Assembly: GCF_024580955.1 (NCBI RefSeq)
Contig: NZ_JANIKD010000008.1
Coordinates: 1-64,000, forward strand
From: Corynebacterium sp. 122RC1
Lineage (GTDB): Bacteria; Actinomycetota; Actinomycetes; Mycobacteriales; Mycobacteriaceae
Reading direction: 5' to 3'
Length of the DNA stretch: 64,000 nucleotides
In this document: in pieces, positions 19,222-27,890 of the stretch
Numbering within the stretch: position 1 is the first letter of the stretch
Layout: each line of letters starts with the position of its first letter
Program-made: the position numbers and the translations under genes
The notes under the pieces: generated by a model
Databases searched by the model: none
Told to the model about the DNA's origin: nothing
The model's input: the letters and a program-made list of their open reading frames with translations, nothing else

Positions 19222-19713
19222 TTAAAACGTCCCTCCGATCAGGTCGTCCAGTATGTGCCTTTCCCCCCGGTACCACTTTCTTATTTCCCAGTCTGATTCA
19301 CCATGGATAATCACGTCAAAACCAATCTCTTGGGGGTGGAGCCGCTCCATCGAATATGCCATATCGGCAGCAAACTCCATTTTCCCCAGCGCCTCCAGGA
19401 GCCAGTAATTCAGGAAATGATAGGTGCTGCGGCCCTTCTTCTTGCGAGGTTTTTTCCCCTGCCTGACAGGGTCTCCATATTCGTCAAGGCCTGCACTTTG
19501 TGCTCGTGAGATTTCCGACCTGCACTTGTCATGATTCACGGCAAGGCGGAAAGGAATGTACCGGTATCGTTGAAAATTATGCGAGTAATGAGAGGCCGCT
19601 TCCAACTTCAAGTCATCAAATAACGTCCACCCATTTCTTTGCAACGGTTCTGGAATCTTCCCTGCACACATCTCAGAAACGACTTGAAAAAGAGCTGTAT
19701 TAAACTCATCCAC
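19222..19713 (-). CDS. Hypothetical protein in the accessory segment
   Basis: This is a 163-aa soluble protein that I do not recognise. It begins at GTG (19713), 11 nt after a good Shine-Dalgarno (GAGGAG, minus strand), with an in-frame stop 6 codons upstream. The middle has a basic GKKPRKKKGRS stretch, and the C-terminus is rich in Trp and charged residues (GESDWEIRKWYRGERH). No membrane segment or known motif is seen. Composition is less GC-rich than neighbouring genes, in line with horizontal acquisition. It lies between a dead transposase-like gene and an oxidoreductase, so it may be cargo or a remnant of a mobile element. Confidence 0.5.
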   Translation of the reverse strand: MDEFNTALFQVVSEMCAGKIPEPLQRNGWTLFDDLKLEAASHYSHNFQRYRYIPFRLAVNHDKCRSEISRAQSAGLDEYGDPVRQGKKPRKKKGRSTYHFLNYWLLEALGKMEFAADMAYSMERLHPQEIGFDVIIHGESDWEIRKWYRGERHILDDLIGGTF

Positions 19714-19975
19714 AGCTTGTTCGGCTCCTCATTGTTCCCTAGTGTCTAAGGCACTTTGCACCTGGGAAGGCAGTTACGATCTTGATGGAAAGGTTCCCTG
19801 CAATAACAGAAGGGTATACTTCTTTCACAGGAATGCCGCGAACTCTATCTACCAGGTAAATTGTTTCGCTGTAAGATTTCGTTACGGCTCCTTGGGGCTG
19901 CTTCGCAAAGCAGTCACCCCAAACCCAAACCCGAACCTGATCCCAGCACCAGCGCGAGGCCCCTCAGGCTCTCCA

Positions 19976-20836
19976 TTAAGGCATGTCCGGCCTATCGGCA
20001 CGGTGCACCAGGATCTCGGAGAAGTCGTGATCACCGCGGTCGTTCTCTTGCTGCACCTCGAAAGACTGCAGCGCTGCTGCAATTGCGGGTAGAGGCAAGT
20101 TGGCCTCAGTGAGGATCGCGCGAACATCTTTGGCAATCGCATCAACGGTGAAGTCACCTGGGGCGGTGTCGCGTTCACCCAGCACAAACGGGCTCTTCAT
20201 GTTTCGGATGAACTCGAGCCCAGTGGAACCCAGCATTTCCACCACTGTCTGCGCATCCACGCCCTGGGACTCTCCAAATAGCAAGGCCTCCTTGAAGCCC
20301 TGCGCGGTCACGGCAAGGGCCAGGTTCGCGATCAATTTCCCAGCCGCCGCTTGCCTTGGGGTGTCCACCTGCTTCACGCGCTCGGGGTTCGTTTCACCCC
20401 AGACCTTCACTACCTCAAAGACTCGCTGACGCACCTCCGCATCTGCCGAACCCACATACACGCCCAGCGCCCGATTCCGGGCGGGCCCAAGGGTGCCCAC
20501 AACCGGCGTGGCAACGTAACTCGGCACCGCAGCCGCGAAAACTTCGGTGTCCTTCGGCGCAACCGTGGACGCATCTGCCCACGCAACCCCATCCGGAATG
20601 AGCCCCGGATCCACGATCACCTCTTGCACGGCGTTGGCATCAAACAGGCAGCTCACCACCAGCTCAGCGCCCGTGACTGCCTCCTCAGCGGTGTCTGTAA
20701 CGCCCGCACCGGCGTCGGCAAGCGTCTGTGTCTTTGCTTTGCTGCGATTCCACACCGTGAGCTCGTGGCCATCCTTGAGCAACTGCAGCGCGAGCTCAGT
20801 GCCCAAGCGCCCCGTGCCAAGAAATGCAATCTTCAT
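19976..20836 (-). CDS. NAD(P)-dependent oxidoreductase, beta-hydroxyacid dehydrogenase family
   Basis: This 286-aa protein is related to 3-hydroxyisobutyrate, tartronate-semialdehyde and 6-phosphogluconate dehydrogenases. The Rossmann motif is at the extreme N-terminus (FLGTGRLG). The substrate-binding region keeps the pattern around TPVVGTLGPARNRALG, and the catalytic-lysine region reads AAGKLIANLALA. An AGGAGG Shine-Dalgarno precedes the ATG. It is transcribed in the same direction as glpK, but a strong hairpin (20937-20978) separates them. A role in glycerol or glycerate metabolism is suggested only by location. The C-terminal HRADRPDMP end may have been altered by the repeat array just past the stop (19911-19965). 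Confidence 0.8.
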   Translation of the reverse strand: MKIAFLGTGRLGTELALQLLKDGHELTVWNRSKAKTQTLADAGAGVTDTAEEAVTGAELVVSCLFDANAVQEVIVDPGLIPDGVAWADASTVAPKDTEVFAAAVPSYVATPVVGTLGPARNRALGVYVGSADAEVRQRVFEVVKVWGETNPERVKQVDTPRQAAAGKLIANLALAVTAQGFKEALLFGESQGVDAQTVVEMLGSTGLEFIRNMKSPFVLGERDTAPGDFTVDAIAKDVRAILTEANLPLPAIAAALQSFEVQQENDRGDHDFSEILVHRADRPDMP

Positions 20837-20920
20837 TGTGCTGCCTCCTGTTCGACCATGAAAAACCTGCTACTTCCACAACCTACGCCAGGATGCGGCA
20901 GGTGGCACGTGAGGGGGATC

Positions 20921-20980
20921 TTTACCGACGCACGCAAGCGCCCCGCCACACAAGGTTGAATGTGTGAGGCGGGGCGCTGC
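20921..20980. terminator. glpK 3' hairpin; copy of the intergenic hairpin element
   Basis: An 11-bp stem, AGCGCCCCGCC (20937-20947) / GGCGGGGCGCT (20968-20978), carries an additional ACACA/TGTGT pairing inside. It begins with TACCGACGCACGCAAGCGCC, matching the element core at 2457. It sits 30 nt past the glpK stop (minus strand). There is no T-run, so termination is inferred from structure. Confidence 0.65.
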
Positions 20981-21008
20981 GGCAAAGGAGAGTAGGGGGA
21001 GCGGGTGA

Positions 21009-22562
21009 TTACTCGTGGTCTACGTCTTCATCAACCCAGTCCAAGGTCTTGGACACGGCCTTCTTCCAGAGGCGGTACTGACGCTCCACCTCTTCCTTGT
21101 CCATGCTGGGCTCCCAACGCTTGTCCTCGGCCCAGTTATCAATCACGTCCTTCTCACCCTCCCAGAAGCCAACAGCAATACCTGCTGCGTAGGCTGCGCC
21201 GAGAGCGGTGGTCTCAATGACCTTTGGGCGGATCACTGGCACACCGAGCAGGTCTGCCTGGAACTGCATGAGGAACTCGTTGGCGGTCATGCCACCGTCT
21301 ACACGCAGCTCCTCCAGGTGAACCTTGGTGCCTGCGGCGTCGGCGTCGGCATTCATTGCGTCCAGAACCTCGCGGGTTTGGAATGCGGTTGCCTCCAGAG
21401 CAGCGCGAACGATGTGTGCTCGGTTGACGTAGCGGGTCAGACCCACGATTACGCCGCGGGCATCTGGGCGCCAGTGTGGTGCGAACAGGCCAGAGAACGC
21501 AGGCACAACGTATGCTCCACCGGAATCCTCAACGCTGGTTGCTAGCTCCTCGGACTCGGAAGCGTGGTCGATCATGCGCAGGTTGTCACGCAGCCACTGG
21601 ATCAGGGAGCCGGACACAGCCACGGAGCCTTCCAAGGCGTACACAGGATCAGCGTCACCGATCTTGTAAGCCACGGTGGTGAGCAGACCGTTCTCAGAGA
21701 TCACAGGCTCGTTGCCGGTGTTCATGAGCATGAAGTTACCGGTGCCGTAGGTGTTCTTGGCCATGCCCTTTTCAAAGCAAGCCTGGCCGAAGGTTGCTGC
21801 CTGCTGGTCGCCGAGGATGCCGGCGATAGGGGTGCCGGCGAGCAGACCAGTTTGGCGGCCTTCACCGTAGACCTCAGAGGAGGAACGGATCTGTGGGAGC
21901 ATGGACATTGGGATGCCCATGTCTGCAGCAATGTTCTCGTCCCATTCAAGGGTACGGATGTTCATGAGGAGGGTGCGGGACGCATTGGTGACGTCGGTGG
22001 CGTGCACGCCGCCATCCTTGCCGCCAGTGAGGTTCCATAGCACCCAGGTGTCGGTGTTGCCGAACAGCAGGTCGCCAGCCTCCGCCTTCTCGCGTGCGCC
22101 TTCTACGTTGTCCAGGATCCACTTGATCTTGGGGCCGGAGAAGTAGGTTGCCAAGTTCAGGCCGGTGATGTCATGGTACTTCCCAGGGCCGGCCTCGCCG
22201 CCGAGTTCATCACAGATCTTCTGCGTGCGGGTGTCCTGCCACACGATGGCGTTATATACAGGCTCGCCAGTGTTCTTGTCCCACACCACGGTGGTCTCGC
22301 GCTGGTTGGTGATACCCACGGCTGCGATCTCATGGTGGTTCACCTCTGCGCGAGAGAGTGCCTCACCCACAGACTTGCGGACGTTTTCCCAGATCTCCAG
22401 TGGGTTGTGCTCAACCCAACCGGCCTTTGGGAAAATCTGCTCGTGCTCGTGCTGGCCCACGCTCTTGATTTCACCCTGCTTGGTGAACAGGATTGCGCGG
22501 GAGCTGGTGGTGCCCTGGTCAATGGAGAGGATGTACTTCTTACGCTCTGGGAGGGAAGACAT
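21009..22562 (-). CDS. glpK: Glycerol kinase
   Basis: This 517-aa FGGY-family kinase phosphorylates glycerol to sn-glycerol 3-phosphate in the cytoplasm. The N-terminal phosphate loop is [14 protein letters not shown]. The glycerol-binding region has QRETTVVWD and WQDTRT. The C-terminal FGGY signature is present as [20 protein letters not shown]. The ATG at 22562 follows AGAAAGG, and the family N-terminus starts there. It is 123 bp downstream of glpF and the two are likely co-transcribed. It works with GlpF (entry) and GlpD (oxidation to DHAP), so the locus encodes a whole glycerol catabolic pathway. Confidence 0.96.
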   Translation of the reverse strand: MSSLPERKKYILSIDQGTTSSRAILFTKQGEIKSVGQHEHEQIFPKAGWVEHNPLEIWENVRKSVGEALSRAEVNHHEIAAVGITNQRETTVVWDKNTGEPVYNAIVWQDTRTQKICDELGGEAGPGKYHDITGLNLATYFSGPKIKWILDNVEGAREKAEAGDLLFGNTDTWVLWNLTGGKDGGVHATDVTNASRTLLMNIRTLEWDENIAADMGIPMSMLPQIRSSSEVYGEGRQTGLLAGTPIAGILGDQQAATFGQACFEKGMAKNTYGTGNFMLMNTGNEPVISENGLLTTVAYKIGDADPVYALEGSVAVSGSLIQWLRDNLRMIDHASESEELATSVEDSGGAYVVPAFSGLFAPHWRPDARGVIVGLTRYVNRAHIVRAALEATAFQTREVLDAMNADADAAGTKVHLEELRVDGGMTANEFLMQFQADLLGVPVIRPKVIETTALGAAYAAGIAVGFWEGEKDVIDNWAEDKRWEPSMDKEEVERQYRLWKKAVSKTLDWVDEDVDHE

Positions 22563-22685
22563 TATGGATGTTGCCTTTCTGTAGTCCACCTAAACCGCAG
22601 TCCGCGGCTGCTGCACCGAAGGTGCGAAACATTATGGAGGTGGGGGATTGCTGAGTTTAAGGAGTTTGCCGAGGATTTAGGCGGA

Positions 22686-23459
22686 TTAGATTGCCAGAAC
22701 CGCGGGGACGATCAGAGCCGCGAGGGTTGCACCGACCAGTGGCCCGGCGATTGGAACCCATGCGTAGGCCCAGTCGCTGGAGGGCTTGCCCTTGATTGGC
22801 ATCAATGCGTGTGCGATACGAGGACCGAGGTCGCGTGCTGGGTTGATGGCGTACCCGGTGGGAGTACCAAGGGACAAGCCGATAGCAACAACGATGAGAG
22901 CCACAGCTAGTGGTCCGAGGCCGGAAGGAGTCTGGCCGGATGCCACAACGAAGCCCACGAGAACGAAGGTACCGATGGCCTCAGAGACAAAGTTCCAGCC
23001 GTAGGAACGGACAGCGGGACCAGTGGAGAAGATTCCCTTGGTGGTACCAGGCTCCGCAATATCAAAGTGCTTCTTGTATGCAAGGTAGGCAACCCAGGCG
23101 CCGATGAATGCGCCGATCAACTGTGCAACTACGTAGATCAGGAAGTTGGTGAATGTTGGAGCGATGCCTGGGGCGAAATCATTACCTGCAACGAGTTGGC
23201 CGATGGAAACAGCTGGGTTGAGGTGCGCACCAGAGGGGCCGGAAACATATACCGCAGCAAACACGGCGAAACCCCAGCCGAAGGCGATAGTGAGCCAGTC
23301 GGTATTCCGCGCAGCGGAATTAGGAAGGGTGACAGCGGCGCAGACACCTGCGCCGAGAAGAATGAGCATTGCGGTACCTAGTACCTCTGAAGCGAACGCA
23401 CCCATGATGGTGGCGGTGCCGTCAGCGTTCACTAGGCCAGAAGCGAGGAGAGTACTCAT
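22686..23459 (-). CDS. glpF: Glycerol uptake facilitator (aquaglyceroporin)
   Basis: This 257-aa MIP-family channel has six hydrophobic segments and the two half-helices carrying HLNPAVS and INPARD. The Asp directly after the second NPAR and the loop lengths are typical of glycerol facilitators, not water-only aquaporins. An AAGAGG-type Shine-Dalgarno lies upstream of the ATG on the minus strand. It leads a probable glpFK transcript and is separated from glpD by 379 bp. Confidence 0.94.
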   Translation of the reverse strand: MSTLLASGLVNADGTATIMGAFASEVLGTAMLILLGAGVCAAVTLPNSAARNTDWLTIAFGWGFAVFAAVYVSGPSGAHLNPAVSIGQLVAGNDFAPGIAPTFTNFLIYVVAQLIGAFIGAWVAYLAYKKHFDIAEPGTTKGIFSTGPAVRSYGWNFVSEAIGTFVLVGFVVASGQTPSGLGPLAVALIVVAIGLSLGTPTGYAINPARDLGPRIAHALMPIKGKPSSDWAYAWVPIAGPLVGATLAALIVPAVLAI

Positions 23460-23791
23460 GGAAAACCTCTTTCATTTGGGTTCCCCAAGAACCCCTGCGA
23501 GGTACGCAGCGGAACACTGGGGAAAGGAAATGTCAGGCCGGGAAGCCGGATGAGGCAAAACTTGTGGGTTTGCTGCTTTATCGCGGTGGTCGTGATTTGT
23601 ACTGTTCGGAGGCGTGATTGCGATTAACAGCATGCTCGGCATCCCATTGCATTTGGATAAGAGAAATACAGTGAATGTCTTGTGTTACTAGGGAACTGCC
23701 TGCCTGCTCCCTCCTCAACCGCCAGTGGTTTGTACATTTAGGTGTACTGGCAACTCAGGCAGGGGAGCAGGAATGGTGATTCCCACGCAGG
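23460..23791. other. glpD-glpF intergenic region
   Basis: No gene is seen. This stretch must hold the glpF promoter and probably its regulatory sites, but no copy of the GATGAACAAA box found near the regulator gene is obvious. The sequence between 23560 and 23720 is more AT-rich than the surroundings. Confidence 0.4.
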
Positions 23792-23831
23792 TGGTTGAGG
23801 TTTGCTCACTTGTAAGCGCAAACCTCAACCA
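23792..23831. terminator. Long hairpin at the 3' end of glpD
   Basis: A perfect 14-bp stem, TGGTTGAGGTTTGC (23792-23805) / GCAAACCTCAACCA (23818-23831), with a 12-nt loop stands 8 nt past the glpD stop. It lacks a T-run on the minus strand, so it may protect mRNA or be a factor-assisted terminator. Confidence 0.6.
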
Positions 23832-23838
23832 TGGCCAG

Positions 23839-25599
23839 CTAGGCCTTTTGGATTGGCTGGCGTGGAGCGATGTGGGTTGCACCAACTACCTCGGCTGCCG
23901 CCTCGGCATCGGTATCGTGTGTCTCAGCTGCGGCGATGGCCTCCACGCGCTCCTTGTAAGCGTCGAGCTCCTTGGTGCGGGTGGCGTCATCCCAGCCGAG
24001 TTCCTCAGCCATGATGTCCAGGACCTCTTCTGCGGCGGAAAGGCCGCGGTCCTTGGCTTCCAGATCAAGGCGAACCCTGCGCACCAGCACATCCTCAAGG
24101 TGCAGTGCGCCCTCGGTGCGCACGGCGCGGAGCACGTCGGCACGCAGGAATTGTGGGGCCTCCTTCAGCGGCTCGCCAAGGGAAGGATCTTCCTCGATTG
24201 CACTGATGACGTCGATGAGCTCGGCGCCGTAGCGTTCCAGGAGGTGCTCGGTTTGCTGGGAGGTCCAGCCCTGCTCGGTTGCCAGTGCCTCGGCGCGGGC
24301 AGCGAGTACCTCGTAGCCCTCAGCGCCTACGAGCTTGATGTTGGTGGTCACAGATGGCAGGGCCTTGGCGCGCTCGCCGAGGGCAAAGTCCACGGCGTCT
24401 TCAGCCATCACTCGGTAGGTGGTGAGCTTGCCGCCGGCGATCACGCTCATTCCTGGGGCAACCTCGGTGACAGTGTGCTCGCGGGATACCTTGGTGGAGG
24501 CCTTCTCAGAACCTTCCTTCAGGGTTGGCTGCAGAAGTGGGCGCAGACCGGCGTAGGTGCTGATGATGTCATCTTCCGTGAGGGCATCGTCTACGAGCTT
24601 GTTTGCCTGATCCAGGACGTATTGGATGTCCTTCTTGGTGGCCACTGGGCGTTCGATGTCCTCGTGGTAAGGCGTGTCCGTAGTACCGATGATCCAGTAG
24701 CGCTGCCACGGAATGAAGAAGAGCACCGACTTCTCAGTCTGGGTAAAGATACCGCTGGTAGCCTTGATTCGATCACGGGGGACGATCAAGTGGATGCCCT
24801 TGGATGCGAGCACCTTGAGGCCGGCATCCTTGGTGGCCATAGACTCGGACTCTTCGGTCCACACGCCAGTGGCATTAATGATGTGGTGTGCCTTAACCGT
24901 ACGCTCTTCGCCGGTCTCCAGGTCCACAATCTTCGCGCCAACAACCCGGCCGGAGCTGTTCTTTTCAATGCCGACGACCTGCGTGCGCGAAGCAGCGAGG
25001 GCGCCGTAGCCTGCAGCGGTGCGAACCAGGTCAATAACCAGGCGGGCATCATCCACGCGGGCGTCGTAGAACTGGATTGAACCAGTAAAGACGTTGTCTT
25101 TGATGCTCGGGAAAATCTTTTTGGTACCGGACTTGGTGAAATGGTGCTGAGCTGGAACTGTGCGGTGGCCGCCAGCGCCAGCAAACGCCATCGTGTCATA
25201 CATGCCAATACCAACAGCAGAGTAGGCACGCTCGATCACTGGCATCTTCAGTGGCCACAGGAATGGCTGAGCCTTCACCAGGTGTGGTGCGGTGCGCTCC
25301 AGGAGCAGGCCTCGCTCGCGCAGAGCCTCAGCAACCAGCTTAAAGTCCAGGTTGTAGAGGTAGCGCAGGCCGCCGTGCACCAGCTTGGTGGACCATGCGG
25401 AGGTACCCGCCGCCCAGTCGCCAGCCTCCACGACAGCCGTGCGCAGGCCGCGGGTTGCTGCATCCAGGGCAATACCGGCTCCAGTGACACCGCCGCCGAT
25501 GACCAAGATGTCTACACCCTGATCATCGGACATGGCCTCCAGCGCAGCTTGGCGCTGTTCGGCTGAGAGGTAGGACTTGTGAGTAAAAGTGGCAGTCAT
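23839..25599 (-). CDS. glpD: Aerobic glycerol-3-phosphate dehydrogenase (FAD)
   Basis: This 586-aa membrane-associated flavoprotein oxidises glycerol 3-phosphate to DHAP and passes electrons to the quinone pool. The FAD-binding motif is ILVIGGGVTGAGIALDA near residue 30, followed by SAWSTKLVHGGLRYL. The central DAO domain has NATGVWTEE and the C-terminal DAO_C domain is present. The ATG at 25599 follows TTGGAAGG; an extension to 25614 lacks support. It is divergent from the SorC-type regulator across 145 bp holding a probable operator. In corynebacteria glpD is often elsewhere in the core genome, so this copy may be additional (inference). Confidence 0.95.
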   Translation of the reverse strand: MTATFTHKSYLSAEQRQAALEAMSDDQGVDILVIGGGVTGAGIALDAATRGLRTAVVEAGDWAAGTSAWSTKLVHGGLRYLYNLDFKLVAEALRERGLLLERTAPHLVKAQPFLWPLKMPVIERAYSAVGIGMYDTMAFAGAGGHRTVPAQHHFTKSGTKKIFPSIKDNVFTGSIQFYDARVDDARLVIDLVRTAAGYGALAASRTQVVGIEKNSSGRVVGAKIVDLETGEERTVKAHHIINATGVWTEESESMATKDAGLKVLASKGIHLIVPRDRIKATSGIFTQTEKSVLFFIPWQRYWIIGTTDTPYHEDIERPVATKKDIQYVLDQANKLVDDALTEDDIISTYAGLRPLLQPTLKEGSEKASTKVSREHTVTEVAPGMSVIAGGKLTTYRVMAEDAVDFALGERAKALPSVTTNIKLVGAEGYEVLAARAEALATEQGWTSQQTEHLLERYGAELIDVISAIEEDPSLGEPLKEAPQFLRADVLRAVRTEGALHLEDVLVRRVRLDLEAKDRGLSAAEEVLDIMAEELGWDDATRTKELDAYKERVEAIAAAETHDTDAEAAAEVVGATHIAPRQPIQKA

Positions 25600-25711
25600 T
25601 GCCTTGCCTTCCAAGTATCTGACGTGAAACTGATTTCGTTTCCTTATGCGTTTCCTTTACGGAACCGTTCTATTGCCCATTTGACGCCTGTGACCTCCAC
25701 CGCTCAAGCCC

Positions 25712-25753
25712 GATGAACAAAGTTTCATCTATAGTTGAGCACTGATGAACAAA
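25712..25753. promoter_or_regulatory. Probable operator and -10 of the glp regulator/glpD divergent region
   Basis: GATGAACAAAGTTTCATC (25712-25729) is a palindrome with 6-bp arms. It directly precedes a -10-like TATAGT (25730-25735), so it fills the promoter spacer. A second half site GATGAACAAA (25744-25753) overlaps the regulator start codon. The arrangement suits autorepression. Binding is not shown. Confidence 0.55.
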
Positions 25754-26686
25754 AGGAAAAACGTGGTGTACGAGGCCGCTCAGCTCTACTACGGTGAAAA
25801 CCTTACGATGGAGCGCGTGGCGGAGCGTCTGGGCGTCTCTAGGCCCACTGTTTCCCGGTTGATCGCTGAGGCGCGGCAAACGGGAGTGGTGACCATCCAG
25901 ATCCATCAAGAGATGCGTCCGCAAGACCCATTAGAGCAGCTCGTCGCGGAAAAATATCACGTGAATGCGCACGTTGTGCGTGCGCCGAGTTCCTATTCTG
26001 AGCTCCGCTGGATGCGATCAGTAGCCTCCGCGGGGGCAAAACTCGTAGACAGTTTGGTGGATTCAGGCACAACGCTGGGGGTGGCATGGGGGTCCACGGT
26101 GAGCGAGGTGGCTCAATACCTCCCCCGAAGGCTCTTGGAAGACGTTACGGTGGTCCAACTCAACGGCGCGGGCAATGCATGGAACACCGGAATTGCGTAC
26201 TCCGGTTCGATTTTGGGACAAATCGCCTCCGCCTACGACGCTCACATGGTTCACTTTCCCGTCCCCGCTTTCTTTGATCACGCCGAAACCAAGGAAGCGA
26301 TGTGGCGTGAGCGCAGCATCCGCAACGTGCTTTCGGTGCAGCGGGAGGCGCAGGTGGCGGTGTTCGGTGTGGGTGCGTTCGGTGGCAAGATTCCCTCCCA
26401 CGTGTACGCCGGTGGCTACTTTGACAAGGTTCAGCAGGCGCAAGCCCGAGTGGCAGGGGTAGTAGGGGACATGTGCACCGTGATGCTGCGCGAGGACGGC
26501 TCCTGGGAGGACCTTGCCGTGAACAAGCGTGCAACGGGGCCAACGCCGAGAGATTTGAAAAAGATTGACCGACGCGTGTGCGTGGCGTCCGGTGCGCACC
26601 GCGCGGCGGCGCTGCGAGGAGCGTTGCGAACGGGTGCGATTACCGACTTGGTTGTGAGCAGTAGGCTTGCAGAACTCATTGTGTGA
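25745..26686 (+). CDS. SorC/DeoR-type transcriptional regulator (sugar-binding domain)
   Basis: This 313-aa regulator has an N-terminal helix-turn-helix (about 15-45, MERVAERLGVSRPTVSRLIA). A SorC-family effector domain follows, related to phosphosugar isomerases (LVDSGTTLGVAWGSTVSEVA, then VVQLNGAG and VGAFGG). Proteins of this kind usually sense a phosphorylated sugar; here glycerol 3-phosphate or DHAP would be a logical ligand. It is divergent from glpD and probably controls the glp genes and itself through the GATGAACAAA boxes. A SorC-like, not DeoR/GlpR- or GntR-like, regulator for glycerol genes is somewhat unusual. Assignment to the family is good; the ligand is inference. Confidence 0.82.
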   Translation: MNKRKNVVYEAAQLYYGENLTMERVAERLGVSRPTVSRLIAEARQTGVVTIQIHQEMRPQDPLEQLVAEKYHVNAHVVRAPSSYSELRWMRSVASAGAKLVDSLVDSGTTLGVAWGSTVSEVAQYLPRRLLEDVTVVQLNGAGNAWNTGIAYSGSILGQIASAYDAHMVHFPVPAFFDHAETKEAMWRERSIRNVLSVQREAQVAVFGVGAFGGKIPSHVYAGGYFDKVQQAQARVAGVVGDMCTVMLREDGSWEDLAVNKRATGPTPRDLKKIDRRVCVASGAHRAAALRGALRTGAITDLVVSSRLAELIV

Positions 26687-27059
26687 TCTAGATTTCACAA
26701 AAGGTCTTCCCAAGTCTGCATCACAGCGCTATGCTGAGGCTTATCCAACAACTGCAGACGCTTACCGACGGTTCACCTCTTATGGTGTGAGCCAATCCTT
26801 AATAGGAACTCTCGCTTGGTTGTATAGGTCCGGCTTCCGTCCATTGGAGTTCGGCCGAATGCCTAGCGATGATTCTTGAAAGGTTGGCCCGCGGGCTGGT
26901 GCTTTGGAGGACAGTGGTCCTAGTGGTTCAGTAAAAAGTAATACGGAACTTGTTGAACGAGGGGCTGCGGTTTTCTTGAGGCATTGGCAGTAAGCGGGTG
27001 ATCAGGGAGTGTTGTAGGAGCTGGAGCGTAATAATCCCGAGCATTTGCAAGGAGGTTCT
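26687..27059. other. Intergenic region, no confident gene
   Basis: A 70-codon frame (26667-26879) overlaps the regulator end and lacks a start signal, so I do not call it. The region looks like decayed coding material before the second tRNA-Glu. No repeats or hairpins stand out. Confidence 0.35.
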
Positions 27060-27224
27060 ATGGCAGTAAGTGAATCTGAAGGGCAGCACGCGTACCGCAT
27101 TGCTTGCCGAGCGAGCGCCGGCAACGCCATGATCCAGACTTCCAAGCGCAAAGCATGCGCGAATCAGGAGCCATCCCTTGGAGGCAATGCGGGAACGCCC
27201 CAGCATCAAGTGCTTGCCTGGTAG
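27060..27224 (+). CDS. Possible small protein (54 aa)
   Basis: A 54-codon frame begins at ATG after an excellent Shine-Dalgarno (AAGGAGG, 27049-27055, only 4 nt away). The product begins MAVSESEGQHAYRIACRASA and has no motif or membrane segment. Codon usage is not convincing, and a longer frame exists on the opposite strand across the same bases. It may be a real small gene or a fossil of the mobile segment. Low confidence. Confidence 0.25.
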   Translation: MAVSESEGQHAYRIACRASAGNAMIQTSKRKACANQEPSLGGNAGTPQHQVLAW

Positions 27225-27526
27225 CTGAACGCCTTGGCACCTACCTCCCCGCAGGAGGCCGCGGACGTGGCGCCGTGAAAGAAGATGCAGCCACTGAAAC
27301 TTCCGCACACACAGCCCAAAGGCTTCGATGAGCGAAGCAGGCAAGGCATTTGAACCACTCACCCCAGTTCTTTGGGCGGCCTATTGTAGCTGCCACGGAG
27401 AGCTGGGCTGCTCATGTAAGCGGGCTGTGAGCGGTTGTGAAATTAGCTGCTTGAGCTGCTGATTTGTGAGTTTCCTTGCCTTGCATATACACTTCTGCAA
27501 GACCGCTTTCGAGCAGTTCGAACAAA

Positions 27527-27599
27527 GCCCCGTTCGTCTAGCGGCCTAGGACGCCGGCCTCTCACGCCGGTAACACGGGTTCAAATCCCGTACGGGGTA
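27527..27599 (+). tRNA. tRNA-Glu (CTC), copy 2
   Basis: Identical to the copy at 17886-17958, with anticodon CTC. Here the 3' CCA is encoded (27600-27602), which suggests this is the ancestral 3' end and that copy 1 lost or replaced it. Upstream and downstream flanks differ between the copies. Confidence 0.96.
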
Positions 27600-27632
27600 C
27601 CAATGCGTGGTTTCTTAAAGCGCGTAGGAAAC

Positions 27633-27670
27633 AACGAGGCAGCCAGTGAATATTCATTGGCAGCCTCGTT
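27633..27670 (+). terminator. Terminator-like long hairpin after tRNA-Glu copy 2
   Basis: AACGAGGC pairs with GCCTCGTT, and the interior GCCAGTGAA/TTCATTGGC extends the stem to about 17 bp. GCGTTTC follows. It lies 33 nt past the tRNA. Confidence 0.75.
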
Positions 27671-27724
27671 GCGTTTCGGGCTATTTGCTAGGATAGGGGC
27701 CCTACTACCCAGAACAAAGGAGTT

Positions 27725-27756
27725 CTGAGGCCACTGCATTCTGAGGCCACTGCATT
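27725..27756 (+). repeat. 16-bp perfect tandem repeat
   Basis: Two adjacent copies of CTGAGGCCACTGCATT lie 135 nt upstream of the ABC-F start. They are in the untranslated leader or promoter of that gene. Confidence 0.85.
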
Positions 27757-27784
27757 GCGAAACGCTTTTGACGGGTGGTGGGCG

Positions 27785-27832
27785 ATGCCATTGATGTTGA
27801 GTAAGGAGCGTGTGAATCCGGTGAAGATGTAA
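27785..27832 (+). CDS. Possible 15-aa leader peptide upstream of the ABC-F gene
   Basis: ATG...TAA encodes MPLMLSKERVNPVKM and ends 58 nt before the ABC-F ATG. The interval contains a small CTCAG/CTGAG hairpin. Short leader ORFs that control ABC-F resistance genes through ribosome stalling are known in Firmicutes. There is no strong Shine-Dalgarno, so this is tentative. Confidence 0.25.
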   Translation: MPLMLSKERVNPVKM

Positions 27833-27890
27833 TTTCCGCTCAGTTTCACTGAGGAGATACCGAAGTTACTTCTACCTGTTGGGATTCGCA

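Noticed and set aside
23725-25080. 451-codon open frame opposite glpD
   Set aside because: glpD has clear FAD and family motifs in the other direction; the frame also runs through the glpD 3' hairpin.
26928-27362. 144-codon open frame on the minus strand near the second tRNA-Glu
   Set aside because: No Shine-Dalgarno or recognisable domain; Arg/Leu-rich composition typical of non-coding frames.
17960-27526. Phage integrase or complete prophage in the tRNA-bounded segment
   Set aside because: No integrase, capsid or lysis gene could be read; only a transposase-like remnant is present.
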